Shown in pieces: positions 1 through 8,989 of a stretch of DNA of 64,000 nt (the stretch's first letter is position 1; each line of letters opens with the position of its first letter). The translations under genes and the position numbers were made by a program. A model generated the notes under the pieces. The model saw only the letters and a list, made by a program, of their open reading frames with translations. It was not told the DNA's origin and did no database searches. The DNA is from JBJXHC01 sp046160825 (GTDB taxonomy: Bacteria; Bacteroidota; Ignavibacteria; UBA10030; UBA6906), in assembly GCA_046160825.1 (NCBI GenBank), contig JBJXHC010000114.1:1-64000 (forward strand). Reading direction: 5' to 3'.

Positions 1-374
1 TGGTGCTTGTTGACGCACCCTGCACTGGCGTCGGAACATTTCGCCGCAACCCATGGGCGAAGGTCGGGTTCAACGAGGATGCCGTAATGCGAGTGGCTGC
101 AGTGCAACATTCTGTGCTCAGAGACTCGGCAATTCTTGTGAGGCCGGGCGGGCGATTGGTGTATTCCACATGCACATTGACGCGACGCGAGAATGAAAAC
201 GTGGTGGAGACGTTTCTGCGCGAGAATGGACAATTCACTCTTGAGCCTGCGGGAGATATTCTCCTTAAGACGGGAGTCCAGATCACCTCATCATCGCCTT
301 ATCTCATGCTGCTTCCCCATAAAACCGGTACTGACGGTTTCTTTGCTGCCGTTCTCACGAAATCGCTTCATTGA
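1..374 (+). CDS. RsmB/NOP2-family rRNA (cytosine-5) methyltransferase, 3' end only
   Basis: The window opens inside this gene, so only the last 123 codons are present. The fragment carries the two hallmark motifs of SAM-dependent RNA m5C methyltransferases: DAPCTG (motif IV, Cys at fragment residue 7) and STCT (motif VI, Cys at residue 57). In this family one cysteine is the nucleophile that attacks C6 of cytosine and the other helps release the product. The spacing of about 50 residues and the intervening VRPGGRLVYSTCT strand-turn fit the family. It should methylate rRNA (or tRNA) in the cytoplasm. The N-terminal substrate-binding part lies outside the window, so RsmB cannot be told from other NOP2/Sun paralogues. 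The downstream lipoprotein gene follows after 60 bp. Confidence 0.88.
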   Translation, partial: VLVDAPCTGVGTFRRNPWAKVGFNEDAVMRVAAVQHSVLRDSAILVRPGGRLVYSTCTLTRRENENVVETFLRENGQFTLEPAGDILLKTGVQITSSSPYLMLLPHKTGTDGFFAAVLTKSLH

Positions 375-434
375 TTCTTACACGCTCTTTTTCTACCTTG
401 TTCATCATTCCTACTCACTTAATCGCATGATGAT

Positions 435-941
435 ATGATCAGACCTTACGTTGTTCTTCTGTTTCTTGTATTTGTCCTCGCAGGCTGTGGTGGTCCTTCA
501 CCCGAAGAAATGTTTGCCAGGGCTGGAGAGGCCGTGGACGCGAGGGATTTCCCACTTGCTATCGCGGAATTCACCAAGCTCGTTGAAGCGCATCCTGAGA
601 GCGAGCAGGCGGAGGTGTCAATGTTCACCATCGCCACCATTTACAACAATGAACTGCATGAGTTTGATAAGGCTATTGAAGCCTACAAGAAATATCTGTC
701 ACTCAATCCGGACGGCACAAAAGCACCGGAAGCATCGTTCCTCATTGCGTATCTTTATCACAACGAGCTGAAGAACCTTGATAGTGCCGCCGTCGCATAC
801 CGCGCATTTCTCGATCGCTTTCCCGACCATGAAATGGCCCCCTCCGCGAAGTTCGAACTTGAGCATCTCGGTAAGAGCCCGGAGGAGCTTCTGCCTGACG
901 CTGATCCCGATCCCACCTCGACGAAAGACATACCGACATAA
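435..941 (+). CDS. TPR-repeat lipoprotein (YbgF/BamD-like)
   Basis: The 168-residue product starts with a lipoprotein signal peptide: hydrophobic residues 4-16, lipobox LAGC with the acylated Cys at 18. After cleavage it would be anchored in the envelope. The rest is helical with tetratricopeptide-like repeats at about 30-65, 68-102 and 105-140 (for example DFPLAIAEFTKLVEAHPES and FDKAIEAYKKYLSLNPD), ending in an acidic, proline-rich tail. This matches the small TPR lipoproteins related to BamD or the YbgF C-terminal domain, which act as scaffolds in outer-membrane assembly or cell-envelope complexes. At 168 residues it is shorter than BamD (about 245), so a specific role is not claimed. The next gene begins 16 bp downstream, suggesting co-transcription. 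Confidence 0.8.
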   Translation: MIRPYVVLLFLVFVLAGCGGPSPEEMFARAGEAVDARDFPLAIAEFTKLVEAHPESEQAEVSMFTIATIYNNELHEFDKAIEAYKKYLSLNPDGTKAPEASFLIAYLYHNELKNLDSAAVAYRAFLDRFPDHEMAPSAKFELEHLGKSPEELLPDADPDPTSTKDIPT

Positions 942-957
942 AGGAAGGTGAAGGGAC

Positions 958-1857
958 GTGGAAGGGGATTATCGCCAGTTCTTGCAACCGCACGTCGTCT
1001 CAAAGCTTGCAAACATGGAGCTTCGGGCACGACTCGTTGTCGAGGGCTTCATTACCGGGTTGCACAAAAGCCCATATCATGGGTTCAGCGTGGAGTTTGC
1101 TGAGCATCGACAGTATATGCCGGGCGATGAGATCAGGCATATCGACTGGAAGATCTACGGGAAGACCGACCGCTATTACATCAAGCAGTACGAAGAAGAA
1201 ACCAACCTGAAGTCGTACATCATCCTCGACGCGAGCAGGTCGATGGAGTACGGTTCACCCGGCAACATCCGCAAGATCGAATATGCCTCGTACCTTGCCG
1301 CATCACTTGCGTACATGATGATCAAGCAGCAGGATGCGGTGGGCCTGTCGGTGTTTGATGAAGCGATCACCTCTTATCTTCCACCGCATGCAACAAAGGG
1401 CTACCTTCGACAGATACTCATCGCGCTCGAGCGGGTGCGGGCAAGCAAGCGCACAGGCGCGGGCAAGTCGCTCCACCAGGTGGCAGACCGCATCAAGCGT
1501 CGGGGACTCGTCGTGGTGATCAGCGACCTTTTCGATAAGCCTGAAGACGTTATCGGTGCATTGAAGCACTTCCGCCACAAGAAGAACGAAGTGATCGTGA
1601 TGCATGTGTTGGACCCGATGGAACGGAGCTTTGCTTTCGGCGGTGACGCAATGTTCAAAGACATGGAAACAACCGAGCAGTTAATGACCCAGCCCTGGCA
1701 GATTCAAAAGGCGTATCAACAGGCGATGGGTGATTACCTTGAACACTACAAACGAGAATGTCGTGAAAATGCCATTGACTATGTTTTGCTCGATACTCGA
1801 ACGCCTTTTGATCAAGCTCTTGTAGAATACCTCAGTAAGAGGGCAAGAATATTCTAA
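958..1857 (+). CDS. DUF58 domain protein with vWA-like fold
   Basis: This 299-residue protein carries the DUF58 signature YMPGDEIRHIDWKIYGKT (residues 53-70), followed by a von Willebrand A-like region with a DASRS metal-binding (MIDAS-type) motif at 91-95 and a VVVISDLFD strand near 180. DUF58 proteins are usually encoded with a MoxR AAA+ ATPase and membrane vWA proteins and are thought to act in chaperone or envelope assembly. No MoxR gene is visible here, but upstream sequence is missing. The GTG start at 958 was chosen because a purine-rich AAGGAAGG stretch lies about 10 bases before it and the next in-frame ATG would remove part of the domain. No membrane segment is seen, so it is probably cytoplasmic. 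Confidence 0.9.
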   Translation: MEGDYRQFLQPHVVSKLANMELRARLVVEGFITGLHKSPYHGFSVEFAEHRQYMPGDEIRHIDWKIYGKTDRYYIKQYEEETNLKSYIILDASRSMEYGSPGNIRKIEYASYLAASLAYMMIKQQDAVGLSVFDEAITSYLPPHATKGYLRQILIALERVRASKRTGAGKSLHQVADRIKRRGLVVVISDLFDKPEDVIGALKHFRHKKNEVIVMHVLDPMERSFAFGGDAMFKDMETTEQLMTQPWQIQKAYQQAMGDYLEHYKRECRENAIDYVLLDTRTPFDQALVEYLSKRARIF

Positions 1858-1885
1858 CAATTCAGAGATGGACGGCACGCTCCAC

Positions 1886-1919
1886 ACCCATCGTGATACA
1901 GGTACGATGGGTTCTTTGT
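1886..1919 (+). terminator. Rho-independent terminator after the DUF58 gene
   Basis: A perfect 9-bp stem, ACCCATCGT (1886-1894) pairing with ACGATGGGT (1904-1912), closes a 9-nt loop and is followed by TCTTTGTT. It lies between the DUF58 stop and uvrA and should separate the two transcripts. Confidence 0.65.
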
Positions 1920-1944
1920 TGGTAGGTATTGGAATCCCGGATTC

Positions 1945-4926
1945 ATGGCCAAATCAAAAAAAGTTGTTGACGAAATAGAACCCGTACTCACAACGCCCCT
2001 GAACCACATCGTTATCAGAGGCGCACGAGAACACAACCTGAAGAATATTGATGTCGATATTCCCCGCAACCAGCTTGTTGTGATCACAGGTCTTTCGGGT
2101 TCGGGAAAGTCCAGTCTGGCTTTCGATACGATCTATGCCGAAGGACAGCGGCGGTTTGTGGAAAGTCTTTCGACCTACGCCCGTCAGTTCCTCAACGCAA
2201 TGGAACGTCCCGATGTGGAGTACATCGAAGGTCTCAGCCCCGCCATATCCATCGAACAGAAGACCGTCGGGCACAACCCGCGCTCGACCGTCGGTACGGT
2301 CACCGAGATATACGACTATCTGCGCCTGCTGTTTGCCCGGGCCGGGGTTCAGCACTGCTACAATTGCGGGAGGAAGGTCGAGAAGCAGACCACCGACCAG
2401 ATCATTGATTCCATTCTTCACCTTCCTGAAGGAACCAAAATCCAACTTCTCGCCCCGATTGTGAAAGGGCGAAAGGGGCACTACCGGGAATTGTTCGAAG
2501 AGATCCTGCGTGACGGGTTCCTGCGGGTCCGTGTCGATGGTGCTGTCCGGGAAATTGAGAAGGGGATGCAGATCGACCGGTACAAGATTCACAATATCGA
2601 AATCGTGGTTGACCGGATCGTTGTGAAGAAGGAAATCCGCTCGCGCATTGCGGATTCAGTTGAGGTGGCACTCCGGTTTGGTTCGGGAATGATTATTGTC
2701 AACACAGATACCCCTGCACAAGAACCACAGCCGAAATCGAATCGCTCAAAGAAACAGGTTGGACCTGTCGGTCAGGATATTCTGATGAGCAAGCATCTCT
2801 CATGTCCTGTGTGCAACATCAGTTATGAAGAACCCGCGCCGAATTCATTTTCATTCAATTCTCCCTTCGGTGCGTGCCCGACCTGTAATGGACTTGGTGA
2901 GACGAAGGAATTTGATCTGGACTTGATTATTCCCGATGACTCGCTTTCGATCAATGAGGAAGGTCTTGCGCCACTCGGCAAACCGAGGTCCACGTGGGCA
3001 TTTAGTCAAATACGGGCAGTCGGGAAGAAGTACCGCTTTGATTTCGATACACCATTGAAGAAACTCTCGAAACCTGCGCGCGAGGCGTTGTTGCATGGTT
3101 CGGGCGATGAGAAGTTCGATATCGAATACAAGTTCTCGAGTGGCCGTACCGTGATGTACAAGCATCGCTTCGGCGGGCTGCTGGATATTCTGAAGCATTA
3201 CTACGAAGACAGTAGTTCGAACACCATACGCGATTGGGTGGAAGCATACATGACTTCCAAGATCTGTTCGGCATGCAAGGGAGGCAGGCTCAAGAAGGAG
3301 ACCCTTGCCATCAGACTACAGGATGTTGTAACGAAAAAGATCTATAACATCCACGACGTAGTCCGACTCTCAATCGTCGATGCTGAAAAGTTTTTCCGGA
3401 CGCTGAAACTCACAGAGCGGCAAATGCTTATCGCCACCCAGATTCTAAGGGAAATCCAGCAGAGGCTGGAGTTTCTCGTCAACGTCGGACTCGATTATCT
3501 CTCACTGGATCGGTCGGCGCGTACACTTTCCGGGGGCGAGGGGCAGCGCATCAGGCTTGCAACACAAATCGGCTCGCAGTTGGTGGGCGTGTTGTACATT
3601 CTTGATGAGCCGAGCGTCGGGCTGCATCAACGGGACAACATCAAACTTATCAATTCGTTGAAACGATTGCGCGACCTTGGCAATTCAGTCCTCGTTGTTG
3701 AACACGACAGGGAAATGATTGAAAGTGCGGACTTTGTCCTCGACCTTGGACCGGGTGCGGGTGAACATGGCGGCCATGTGGTTGCAGCGGGCAAACCCGC
3801 TGACCTTGTAGTGAAGAACGATCGCCTTCATACCAACGGTGCGGGCTTCGAGCCTGTTTCTTATACCGCCCAGTACCTTACAGGCAGCAAGTCCATTGAA
3901 GTGCCTTCAACACGCCGGAAGGGGAGCGGCAAGTTCCTTAGTCTTGAAGGTGCAACGGGGAATAATTTGGCAGGTGTGACGCTCCGGCTTCCGCTTGGGA
4001 CATTCATCGCCATTACCGGAGTGAGCGGTTCAGGGAAGTCTTCGCTCATCACGGAAACACTGTATCCGATTCTTTCACGTAAGTTATACAAGTCGAGACG
4101 TGTCCCACTGCCGTACAAGAAGCTCACCGGCTTGGATCATATTGACAAAGTTATTGAGATTGATCAATCGCCGATAGGGCGGACTCCGCGCTCAAATCCT
4201 GCAACCTATACCGGTTTGTTCGGGCTTGTGCGTGATTTATTCACCCAACTTCCCGAAGCGAAGATCCGAGGGTACAAGGCGGGACGATTTAGCTTCAACG
4301 TGGCCGGTGGCCGCTGCGAAGGATGTGAGGGTGATGGAGTGAAGAAGATTGAGATGAACTTTCTCCCCGACGTGTATGTGCTGTGCGATGTTTGCAAAGG
4401 AAAGCGCTACAACCGTGAGACACTGCAAGTTCACTACAAAGGAAAGTCGATCGCCGATGTGCTGGATATGACGGTCGCTGAAGCAGTGGACTTTTTCAGT
4501 GAGATTCCCTCACTGCAACGCAAGTTGCAGACGTTGCGAGATGTGGGCCTCGGATACATCCGCCTCGGTCAACAGGCAACGACACTCAGTGGAGGCGAGG
4601 CGCAGCGCGTCAAGCTCTCGACGGAACTATCCAAAATTGGTACAGGCAGCACCGTGTACATTCTCGATGAGCCGACAACGGGGCTTCACTTTGAGGATAT
4701 CCGTGTCCTGCTCGGGGTACTTTACAAACTTGTCGACAAGGGTAACACAGTGATTGTTATCGAACACAACCTTGATGTCATCAAGACTGCCGATTGGGTG
4801 ATTGACCTTGGACCGGGCGGTGGAGTGGCTGGGGGACAAATCGTTGCGGAGGGAACCCCGGAGGATGTGGCGAAGGCTGCGCGTTCGGCGACAGGGAAGT
4901 ACATTAAAGCGGAATTGGAACGGTAG
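1945..4926 (+). CDS. uvrA: Excinuclease ABC subunit A
   Basis: UvrA is the damage-recognition ATPase of nucleotide excision repair; as a dimer it loads UvrB onto lesions. The 993-residue product has both ABC ATPase modules: Walker A GLSGSGKSS at 49-57 and GVSGSGKSS in the second half, with ABC signatures LSGGEGQR and LSGGEAQR and DEP Walker B motifs. Zinc-binding cysteines are seen in CPVC...CPTC (insertion domain) and CEGC...CDVC (C-terminal zinc finger). E. coli UvrA has 940 residues, so this is full length with a modest N-terminal extension and an insertion before the first zinc module. The ATG at 1945 gives the usual short lead-in before IVIRGAREHNL. Its last 23 bp overlap the convergent glycosylase gene. 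Confidence 0.98.
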   Translation: MAKSKKVVDEIEPVLTTPLNHIVIRGAREHNLKNIDVDIPRNQLVVITGLSGSGKSSLAFDTIYAEGQRRFVESLSTYARQFLNAMERPDVEYIEGLSPAISIEQKTVGHNPRSTVGTVTEIYDYLRLLFARAGVQHCYNCGRKVEKQTTDQIIDSILHLPEGTKIQLLAPIVKGRKGHYRELFEEILRDGFLRVRVDGAVREIEKGMQIDRYKIHNIEIVVDRIVVKKEIRSRIADSVEVALRFGSGMIIVNTDTPAQEPQPKSNRSKKQVGPVGQDILMSKHLSCPVCNISYEEPAPNSFSFNSPFGACPTCNGLGETKEFDLDLIIPDDSLSINEEGLAPLGKPRSTWAFSQIRAVGKKYRFDFDTPLKKLSKPAREALLHGSGDEKFDIEYKFSSGRTVMYKHRFGGLLDILKHYYEDSSSNTIRDWVEAYMTSKICSACKGGRLKKETLAIRLQDVVTKKIYNIHDVVRLSIVDAEKFFRTLKLTERQMLIATQILREIQQRLEFLVNVGLDYLSLDRSARTLSGGEGQRIRLATQIGSQLVGVLYILDEPSVGLHQRDNIKLINSLKRLRDLGNSVLVVEHDREMIESADFVLDLGPGAGEHGGHVVAAGKPADLVVKNDRLHTNGAGFEPVSYTAQYLTGSKSIEVPSTRRKGSGKFLSLEGATGNNLAGVTLRLPLGTFIAITGVSGSGKSSLITETLYPILSRKLYKSRRVPLPYKKLTGLDHIDKVIEIDQSPIGRTPRSNPATYTGLFGLVRDLFTQLPEAKIRGYKAGRFSFNVAGGRCEGCEGDGVKKIEMNFLPDVYVLCDVCKGKRYNRETLQVHYKGKSIADVLDMTVAEAVDFFSEIPSLQRKLQTLRDVGLGYIRLGQQATTLSGGEAQRVKLSTELSKIGTGSTVYILDEPTTGLHFEDIRVLLGVLYKLVDKGNTVIVIEHNLDVIKTADWVIDLGPGGGVAGGQIVAEGTPEDVAKAARSATGKYIKAELER

Positions 4927-5527
4927 ATGGCTTCCCTTTCGAGACAAACCGGTTATTCCTGAAATAGAACCTCCAGCGGTGTTCTTTCCCGGTAGAAATA
5001 CCGATACGTGTTGATGTCCCGATCTTTGTACGCAGTTTTTCCGAGTCACGTGCAATCCAGATGTGCCGACCGAGAAGATCAGTTCCATTCTCTTTTCGTG
5101 CGATCCCAAAAGCTTCACAGAGTTTAGCCGGACCGTTTGTAAGATGAACAAGACTGTTCGTCGTTTTTGGTCGTTGCCTTCGCTTCATCATCAACTCCAT
5201 TCCGGTAACCGGCTCAATCGCCCTCAGTAACACTGCATGCCCGGTTCCTTCTTCCTCGGTAACCACATTTGCGCAGAAATGCATGCCATAGGTAAAGTAC
5301 ACGTACAGAGTTCCGCCCTGCCGAAACATCGCCTCATTCCGCTTTGTGCGTCCTCTGAAGGCGTGGCTTGCCGGATCGCGGGATCCGAGGTATGCCTCCA
5401 CTTCAACAATTCTTCCCACCATGTTGCGGATTCCGACACGTCTGACCAAAAAGCAACCAAGGAGCCCCTTTGCAACCTTGAGGGTGGGCTGCATGTAGAA
5501 GCTCCTTGGAAGTTTTCTCAATGCCAT
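4904..5527 (-). CDS. DNA-3-methyladenine glycosylase (AAG/MPG family)
   Basis: The 207-residue product belongs to the AAG/MPG family, which excises alkylated purines such as 3-methyladenine to start base excision repair. It shows the family core RIVEVEAYLG (catalytic Glu44, intercalating Tyr46), the GTLYVYFTYGMHFCANVV segment (about 72-89) and the later LTNGPAKLCEAFGI element. Length is typical for bacterial members (about 190-210). Its 3' end overlaps the convergent uvrA 3' end by 23 bp, putting two DNA-repair genes tail to tail. The DUF3078 gene on the same strand stops 6 bp upstream of this start, so both are probably on one transcript. Confidence 0.95.
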   Translation of the reverse strand: MALRKLPRSFYMQPTLKVAKGLLGCFLVRRVGIRNMVGRIVEVEAYLGSRDPASHAFRGRTKRNEAMFRQGGTLYVYFTYGMHFCANVVTEEEGTGHAVLLRAIEPVTGMELMMKRRQRPKTTNSLVHLTNGPAKLCEAFGIARKENGTDLLGRHIWIARDSEKLRTKIGTSTRIGISTGKEHRWRFYFRNNRFVSKGKPSTVPIPL

Positions 5528-5533
5528 GAGAAA

Positions 5534-6433
5534 CTATATCAGTGCGTAGCTTAGACCAATGGCGAGTGTTTGCTTGATCTGTGTTCTCGGTGTGACTTCA
5601 CGTTCGTTGATAAGCTGGGCACTCAGCACAACCGTGATGTATTTATTCACCTGTGCTGTTATTGCATTGTCCGAGCGGACGATGATTTCGTCAATGGTTT
5701 TGAATGGGGCGAACAGCTCCAGCCTGGATGTGAATTTCATGTTCTCGGCAAACGCCCAATCCACCTCGGTCACGGATTCCAATCCTCCCAATACTTTCAC
5801 TTTCTCGATCTCAGCAGTTTCCGGATCGTCGGAATATCCGTTGTAGTCGGAAGTGATAATCTCTCGAACGGCGGCCCCAAGGCGTGTTGTTATTTCTGCC
5901 GTAGGTTTATATGATGCGCCAATACTCTGCGTGAGATATCCAGGATCGAAGAATTTTGAGACCTGCACGCGTGTGCCGTCGTCGGCATAGACATAGCCCG
6001 GCGCAAACTGCGTGCGGGCGGTAAATGCGGCGTATGGATTGATATGGACGCCAATCTTATACAACAGGATCGACTCAAAGTAGATTTCGTCATCGGTTTT
6101 GCGCAATCCCTGGCTCCCAAGTCGCGTTTGACCAAATGAGAGCTTATAGGCATTGGACCAATTAGTTTTCTCCTCGTCACCGATGGACGCGCCTTTGAGC
6201 CACAATGTATAGGAAAGGGTATTCTCGCCACCAGCTGCCCAATCTTTGAACGACACCTGCGTCAGGTTCAATCCCGCAACAACATTGTGGTGCCAACCCA
6301 ACGAGGTGTCGGCTTTTACCTGTGCGGCTTTCTCACGCAATGTTTTCTCGCGTGCAATATCCTCCTGTTCCATTTGAGCGAAAACCGGAGCAATCATCCC
6401 ACAGAGGGCGACAATCAAGAACATTTTCTTCAT
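5534..6433 (-). CDS. DUF3078 outer-membrane beta-barrel protein
   Basis: A Sec signal peptide (residues 1-19, ending VFA-Q) is followed by a short charged helix and then alternating amphipathic strands. The segment GLNLTQVSFKDWAAGGENTLS is the recognisable opening of DUF3078, a family of presumed outer-membrane barrels largely confined to the Bacteroidota/Chlorobi group. The end of the protein (TLAIGLSYALI) has the aromatic/hydrophobic alternation of a last beta-strand but lacks the usual terminal Phe. Function is unknown for the family. 299 residues is a normal length. It precedes the glycosylase gene by 6 bp on the same strand. Confidence 0.82.
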   Translation of the reverse strand: MKKMFLIVALCGMIAPVFAQMEQEDIAREKTLREKAAQVKADTSLGWHHNVVAGLNLTQVSFKDWAAGGENTLSYTLWLKGASIGDEEKTNWSNAYKLSFGQTRLGSQGLRKTDDEIYFESILLYKIGVHINPYAAFTARTQFAPGYVYADDGTRVQVSKFFDPGYLTQSIGASYKPTAEITTRLGAAVREIITSDYNGYSDDPETAEIEKVKVLGGLESVTEVDWAFAENMKFTSRLELFAPFKTIDEIIVRSDNAITAQVNKYITVVLSAQLINEREVTPRTQIKQTLAIGLSYALI

Positions 6434-6471
6434 AAATATTCATCCTTTGAATAATGTTGGTGCATGTGTGG

Positions 6472-8001
6472 TCAAAACAGACTTGTCCGTCGGGAGCGGC
6501 CACCGAGTCCGAGGACGCCAAGTAATCCTCGTGTCACCTCCCGTGCCACTGTGCGTCCTATCTGGCGTGTGAGAGGATCGGCAATTACCTTTTCAATGGT
6601 GGATTTCTCCGGTTTGCCCTGACTGGAAACTGGTGCTGCCTGAACGGCATTCTGAATTTTTGCAGTGAGCATTTCGTAGGCGCTCTCACGGTCAATGTGT
6701 TCATTGTAGGATCTCGCAAGGGAGGAGGCCGTGACCATCTGCTGTAATTCTGCGGGAGTCAGGGTCCCCATGCGCGATGCGGGTGCGCACATCATCGTGT
6801 GAACGAGCGGTGTGGGAATACCCTGTTCATTCAGTACGCTGACAAATGCCTCGCCGATCCCCAGTGCAGTGAGAAGTTCGTCCGTCTTGTAATATTCTGT
6901 AAGAGGATAATTCTCCGCAGCTTGTTTGATGGCTTTGCGGTCTTGAGCCGTGAACGCACGGAGTGCATGCTGCACTTTCATGCCGAGTTGTGCCAGGATC
7001 GGTGCCGGGATATCCGTCGGTGTCTGCGTACAAAAAATAATGCCTACGCCTTTTGAGCGAATCAACTTGATAATGGTCTCGAGTTGCTCCAGCAGTGCCC
7101 TGGATGCCTCCCGGAATACCAGGTGGGCTTCGTCGATGAACACAACGAGCTTGGGCTGGTCCGGATCACCTTCTTCCGGGAATGTCGCGTAGATTTCCGC
7201 CAATAAGCAGAGCATGAATGTCGAGAACATCCTGGGCTTGCTTTGAATGTCCGTCAAGCGAAGAATATTAATCACACCGACCCCGCTCTCGTTCACACGG
7301 AGAAGGTCTTCCACGGCAAAGGACTTTTCCCCGAAAAACATTTCGGAGCCTTCTTGTTCGATCTCGACAACCTTCCTGAGGATGGTGCCCGTGGTCGCAG
7401 TGCTCAGTCGTCCGTAGTCCTTCTCAACGTCGACCTTTCCTTCGTTTGTCAGAAAATGGAGTGTCTTTTTGAAGTCCTTGAGATCCAGGAGAGGCAGTTG
7501 ATGGTCATCGCAATATTTGAATACGAGCGAAACCACGCCAGCCTGTGTATCATTCAGTTCAAGGATTTTGGAAAACAACACCGGGCCGAACTCCGAAACC
7601 GTTGCCCGCATGCGCACGCCGGGTTCACTCGAGATTGTCAGGAACTCGACGGGGAACTGTCCGGCCTTCCACGGAACGCCAATGTTCTGATGGCGCTCTT
7701 GAATCTTTGGATTCGACTCGCCGGCTTGGGAAATTCCGCTCACATCGCCTTTCATATCCATCAGGAGTACGGGAACACCCTTGGAAGAAAGTGACTCCGC
7801 AATCATCTGCAGTGTTTTGGTTTTTCCCGTGCCGGTTGCGCCGGCAATCAACCCATGCCGGTTGAATGTCCTGAGAGGGGCACGTACAAGCACATTGTTG
7901 AGGGTTGAGCCATCAAAGACTGATCCACCCAGGATAATGGAATCACCGCGGAACTGGTATCCCGCGGTGATTTCTTGTTCGAAAGTTTCCCTGCCTGCCA
8001 T
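6472..8001 (-). CDS. HerA-like ATPase (DUF853, YjgR family)
   Basis: The 509-residue product has Walker A GATGTGKT at 54-61, a Walker B VVFIDEAHLVF near 290, and the conserved IFCTQTPTDIPAPILAQLG segment of the DUF853/YjgR family. These are FtsK/HerA-superfamily ATPases, probably hexameric, whose substrate has not been firmly established; DNA translocation is assumed by homology. The N-terminal ITAGYQFRGDSIILGGSVFDG matches the family opening, supporting the ATG at 8001. That ATG overlaps the mscL stop codon by one base, so translation is probably coupled. The short basic C-terminus (GGRSRRTSLF) is typical. The neighbouring mscL and DUF2780 genes give no firm hint of a shared pathway. Confidence 0.92.
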   Translation of the reverse strand: MAGRETFEQEITAGYQFRGDSIILGGSVFDGSTLNNVLVRAPLRTFNRHGLIAGATGTGKTKTLQMIAESLSSKGVPVLLMDMKGDVSGISQAGESNPKIQERHQNIGVPWKAGQFPVEFLTISSEPGVRMRATVSEFGPVLFSKILELNDTQAGVVSLVFKYCDDHQLPLLDLKDFKKTLHFLTNEGKVDVEKDYGRLSTATTGTILRKVVEIEQEGSEMFFGEKSFAVEDLLRVNESGVGVINILRLTDIQSKPRMFSTFMLCLLAEIYATFPEEGDPDQPKLVVFIDEAHLVFREASRALLEQLETIIKLIRSKGVGIIFCTQTPTDIPAPILAQLGMKVQHALRAFTAQDRKAIKQAAENYPLTEYYKTDELLTALGIGEAFVSVLNEQGIPTPLVHTMMCAPASRMGTLTPAELQQMVTASSLARSYNEHIDRESAYEMLTAKIQNAVQAAPVSSQGKPEKSTIEKVIADPLTRQIGRTVAREVTRGLLGVLGLGGRSRRTSLF

Positions 8002-8405
8002 TATTTTCTTGCTTTAAGCAAGTCCCTGATTTCCGTCAGTAATATTTCTTCCTTGGGTGGTGCCGCTGGTGTCGCCGGTGCTTCGACTTGTTTCTTTTTC
8101 ATCGAGTTCATTCCCTTTACAAGCAGAAAAATGGCAAACGCCACAATGACGAAGTCGATGATGGTATTGATGAACAATCCGTAGTTGATTGCCACTGCGG
8201 GGGTCTCACCCACGGCTTCTTTGAGGACGATTGCGAGAGTGCTGAAATCAACTCCCCCGAGCATGAATCCAATGGGGGGCATGATCACATCAGTAACAAG
8301 TGACGATACAATTTTTCCAAATGCACCACCGATGACAATACCAACGGCGAGGTCAACCACGTTGCCTCGCATGGCGAACGTCTTGAATTCCTGTATCATG
8401 GACAT
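8001..8405 (-). CDS. mscL: Large-conductance mechanosensitive channel
   Basis: MscL is a homopentameric inner-membrane channel that opens under membrane tension to release solutes during hypo-osmotic shock. The 134-residue product has the N-terminal helix MSMIQEFKTFAMRGNVVDLAVGIVIGGAFGKIV (first membrane helix about 15-45, gate region included), a periplasmic loop with the PPIGFMLGG motif, a second membrane helix at about 75-98, and a cytoplasmic helix ending in LLTEIRDLLK. Length and topology match E. coli MscL (136 residues). Its stop overlaps the start of the downstream HerA-like gene by one base. Confidence 0.97.
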   Translation of the reverse strand: MSMIQEFKTFAMRGNVVDLAVGIVIGGAFGKIVSSLVTDVIMPPIGFMLGGVDFSTLAIVLKEAVGETPAVAINYGLFINTIIDFVIVAFAIFLLVKGMNSMKKKQVEAPATPAAPPKEEILLTEIRDLLKARK

Positions 8406-8447
8406 ACTAACTCTCCTGGGTAATTGTAAGGTGGAGTAGGAATGCTG

Positions 8448-8912
8448 TTAGAACATGTTCTTCAATTTGCCGAGCACCCCACTTGCAATATCTGTATTGC
8501 CCAGAAGGCTTGAAATTCCCGGGACAGAGCCCTCAACAAGTTTCATGGTTTCCGGGGAGAGCTTATCCTTGAGCAATTGCAGAGCCACAGGTAGGAAGGC
8601 TTTTACGGTGTCCATGGAGAATCCGGCCTTTGAAAACTGTGTCATCAGCGTATTCGCTGCCGGTGAGCTTGATCCGAACAACGTACCGGCCATACCCATG
8701 AGACCGCCGAGAGGAGAATCCTGAACGGTTTGCGGTGTTTTCTGGAATGTGGTGAGAATGTCGGCGGCATTTGGAATTGCCGAAGAGACTTTCGAGAACG
8801 CGTCGCCCGGAATGTGTTGCTGTAGTGTGGATAATAAAGCTCCGAGGCCCTTTTCTGCTGTTCCATTATCCAAACCCGCTTTTGATGCCAGAGTCGAAAT
8901 GAAGTCAGACAT
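8448..8912 (-). CDS. DUF2780-like protein, function unknown
   Basis: This 154-residue protein starts MSDFISTLASKAGLDNGTAEKGLGALLSTLQQHIP and continues with repeated Gly-rich helical segments ending in LLGNTDIASGVLGKLKNMF. That pattern fits the DUF2780 (VcgC/VcgE) group of small proteins, often found near stress or envelope genes; no biochemical role is established. No signal peptide or membrane segment is seen. It is followed by mscL on the same strand after 42 bp, which suggests but does not prove an osmotic or envelope-stress link. Confidence 0.72.
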   Translation of the reverse strand: MSDFISTLASKAGLDNGTAEKGLGALLSTLQQHIPGDAFSKVSSAIPNAADILTTFQKTPQTVQDSPLGGLMGMAGTLFGSSSPAANTLMTQFSKAGFSMDTVKAFLPVALQLLKDKLSPETMKLVEGSVPGISSLLGNTDIASGVLGKLKNMF

Positions 8913-8943
8913 GGCGTCTTCCTTTCTGCAATGTGGAACGAGT

Positions 8944-8981
8944 GAACAGTTGTGCCCCGCTCATGCAGGGCACAATTGTTC
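8944..8981 (-). terminator. Hairpin after the OmpA/TSP3 gene
   Basis: A 14-bp inverted repeat with one mismatch (GAACAGTTGTGCCC at 8944-8957 against GGGCACAATTGTTC at 8968-8981) lies 8 bp past the stop of the OmpA-family gene. It lacks a clear U-run, so it may end transcription weakly or protect the 3' end. Confidence 0.5.
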
Positions 8982-8989
8982 ATGATGAG

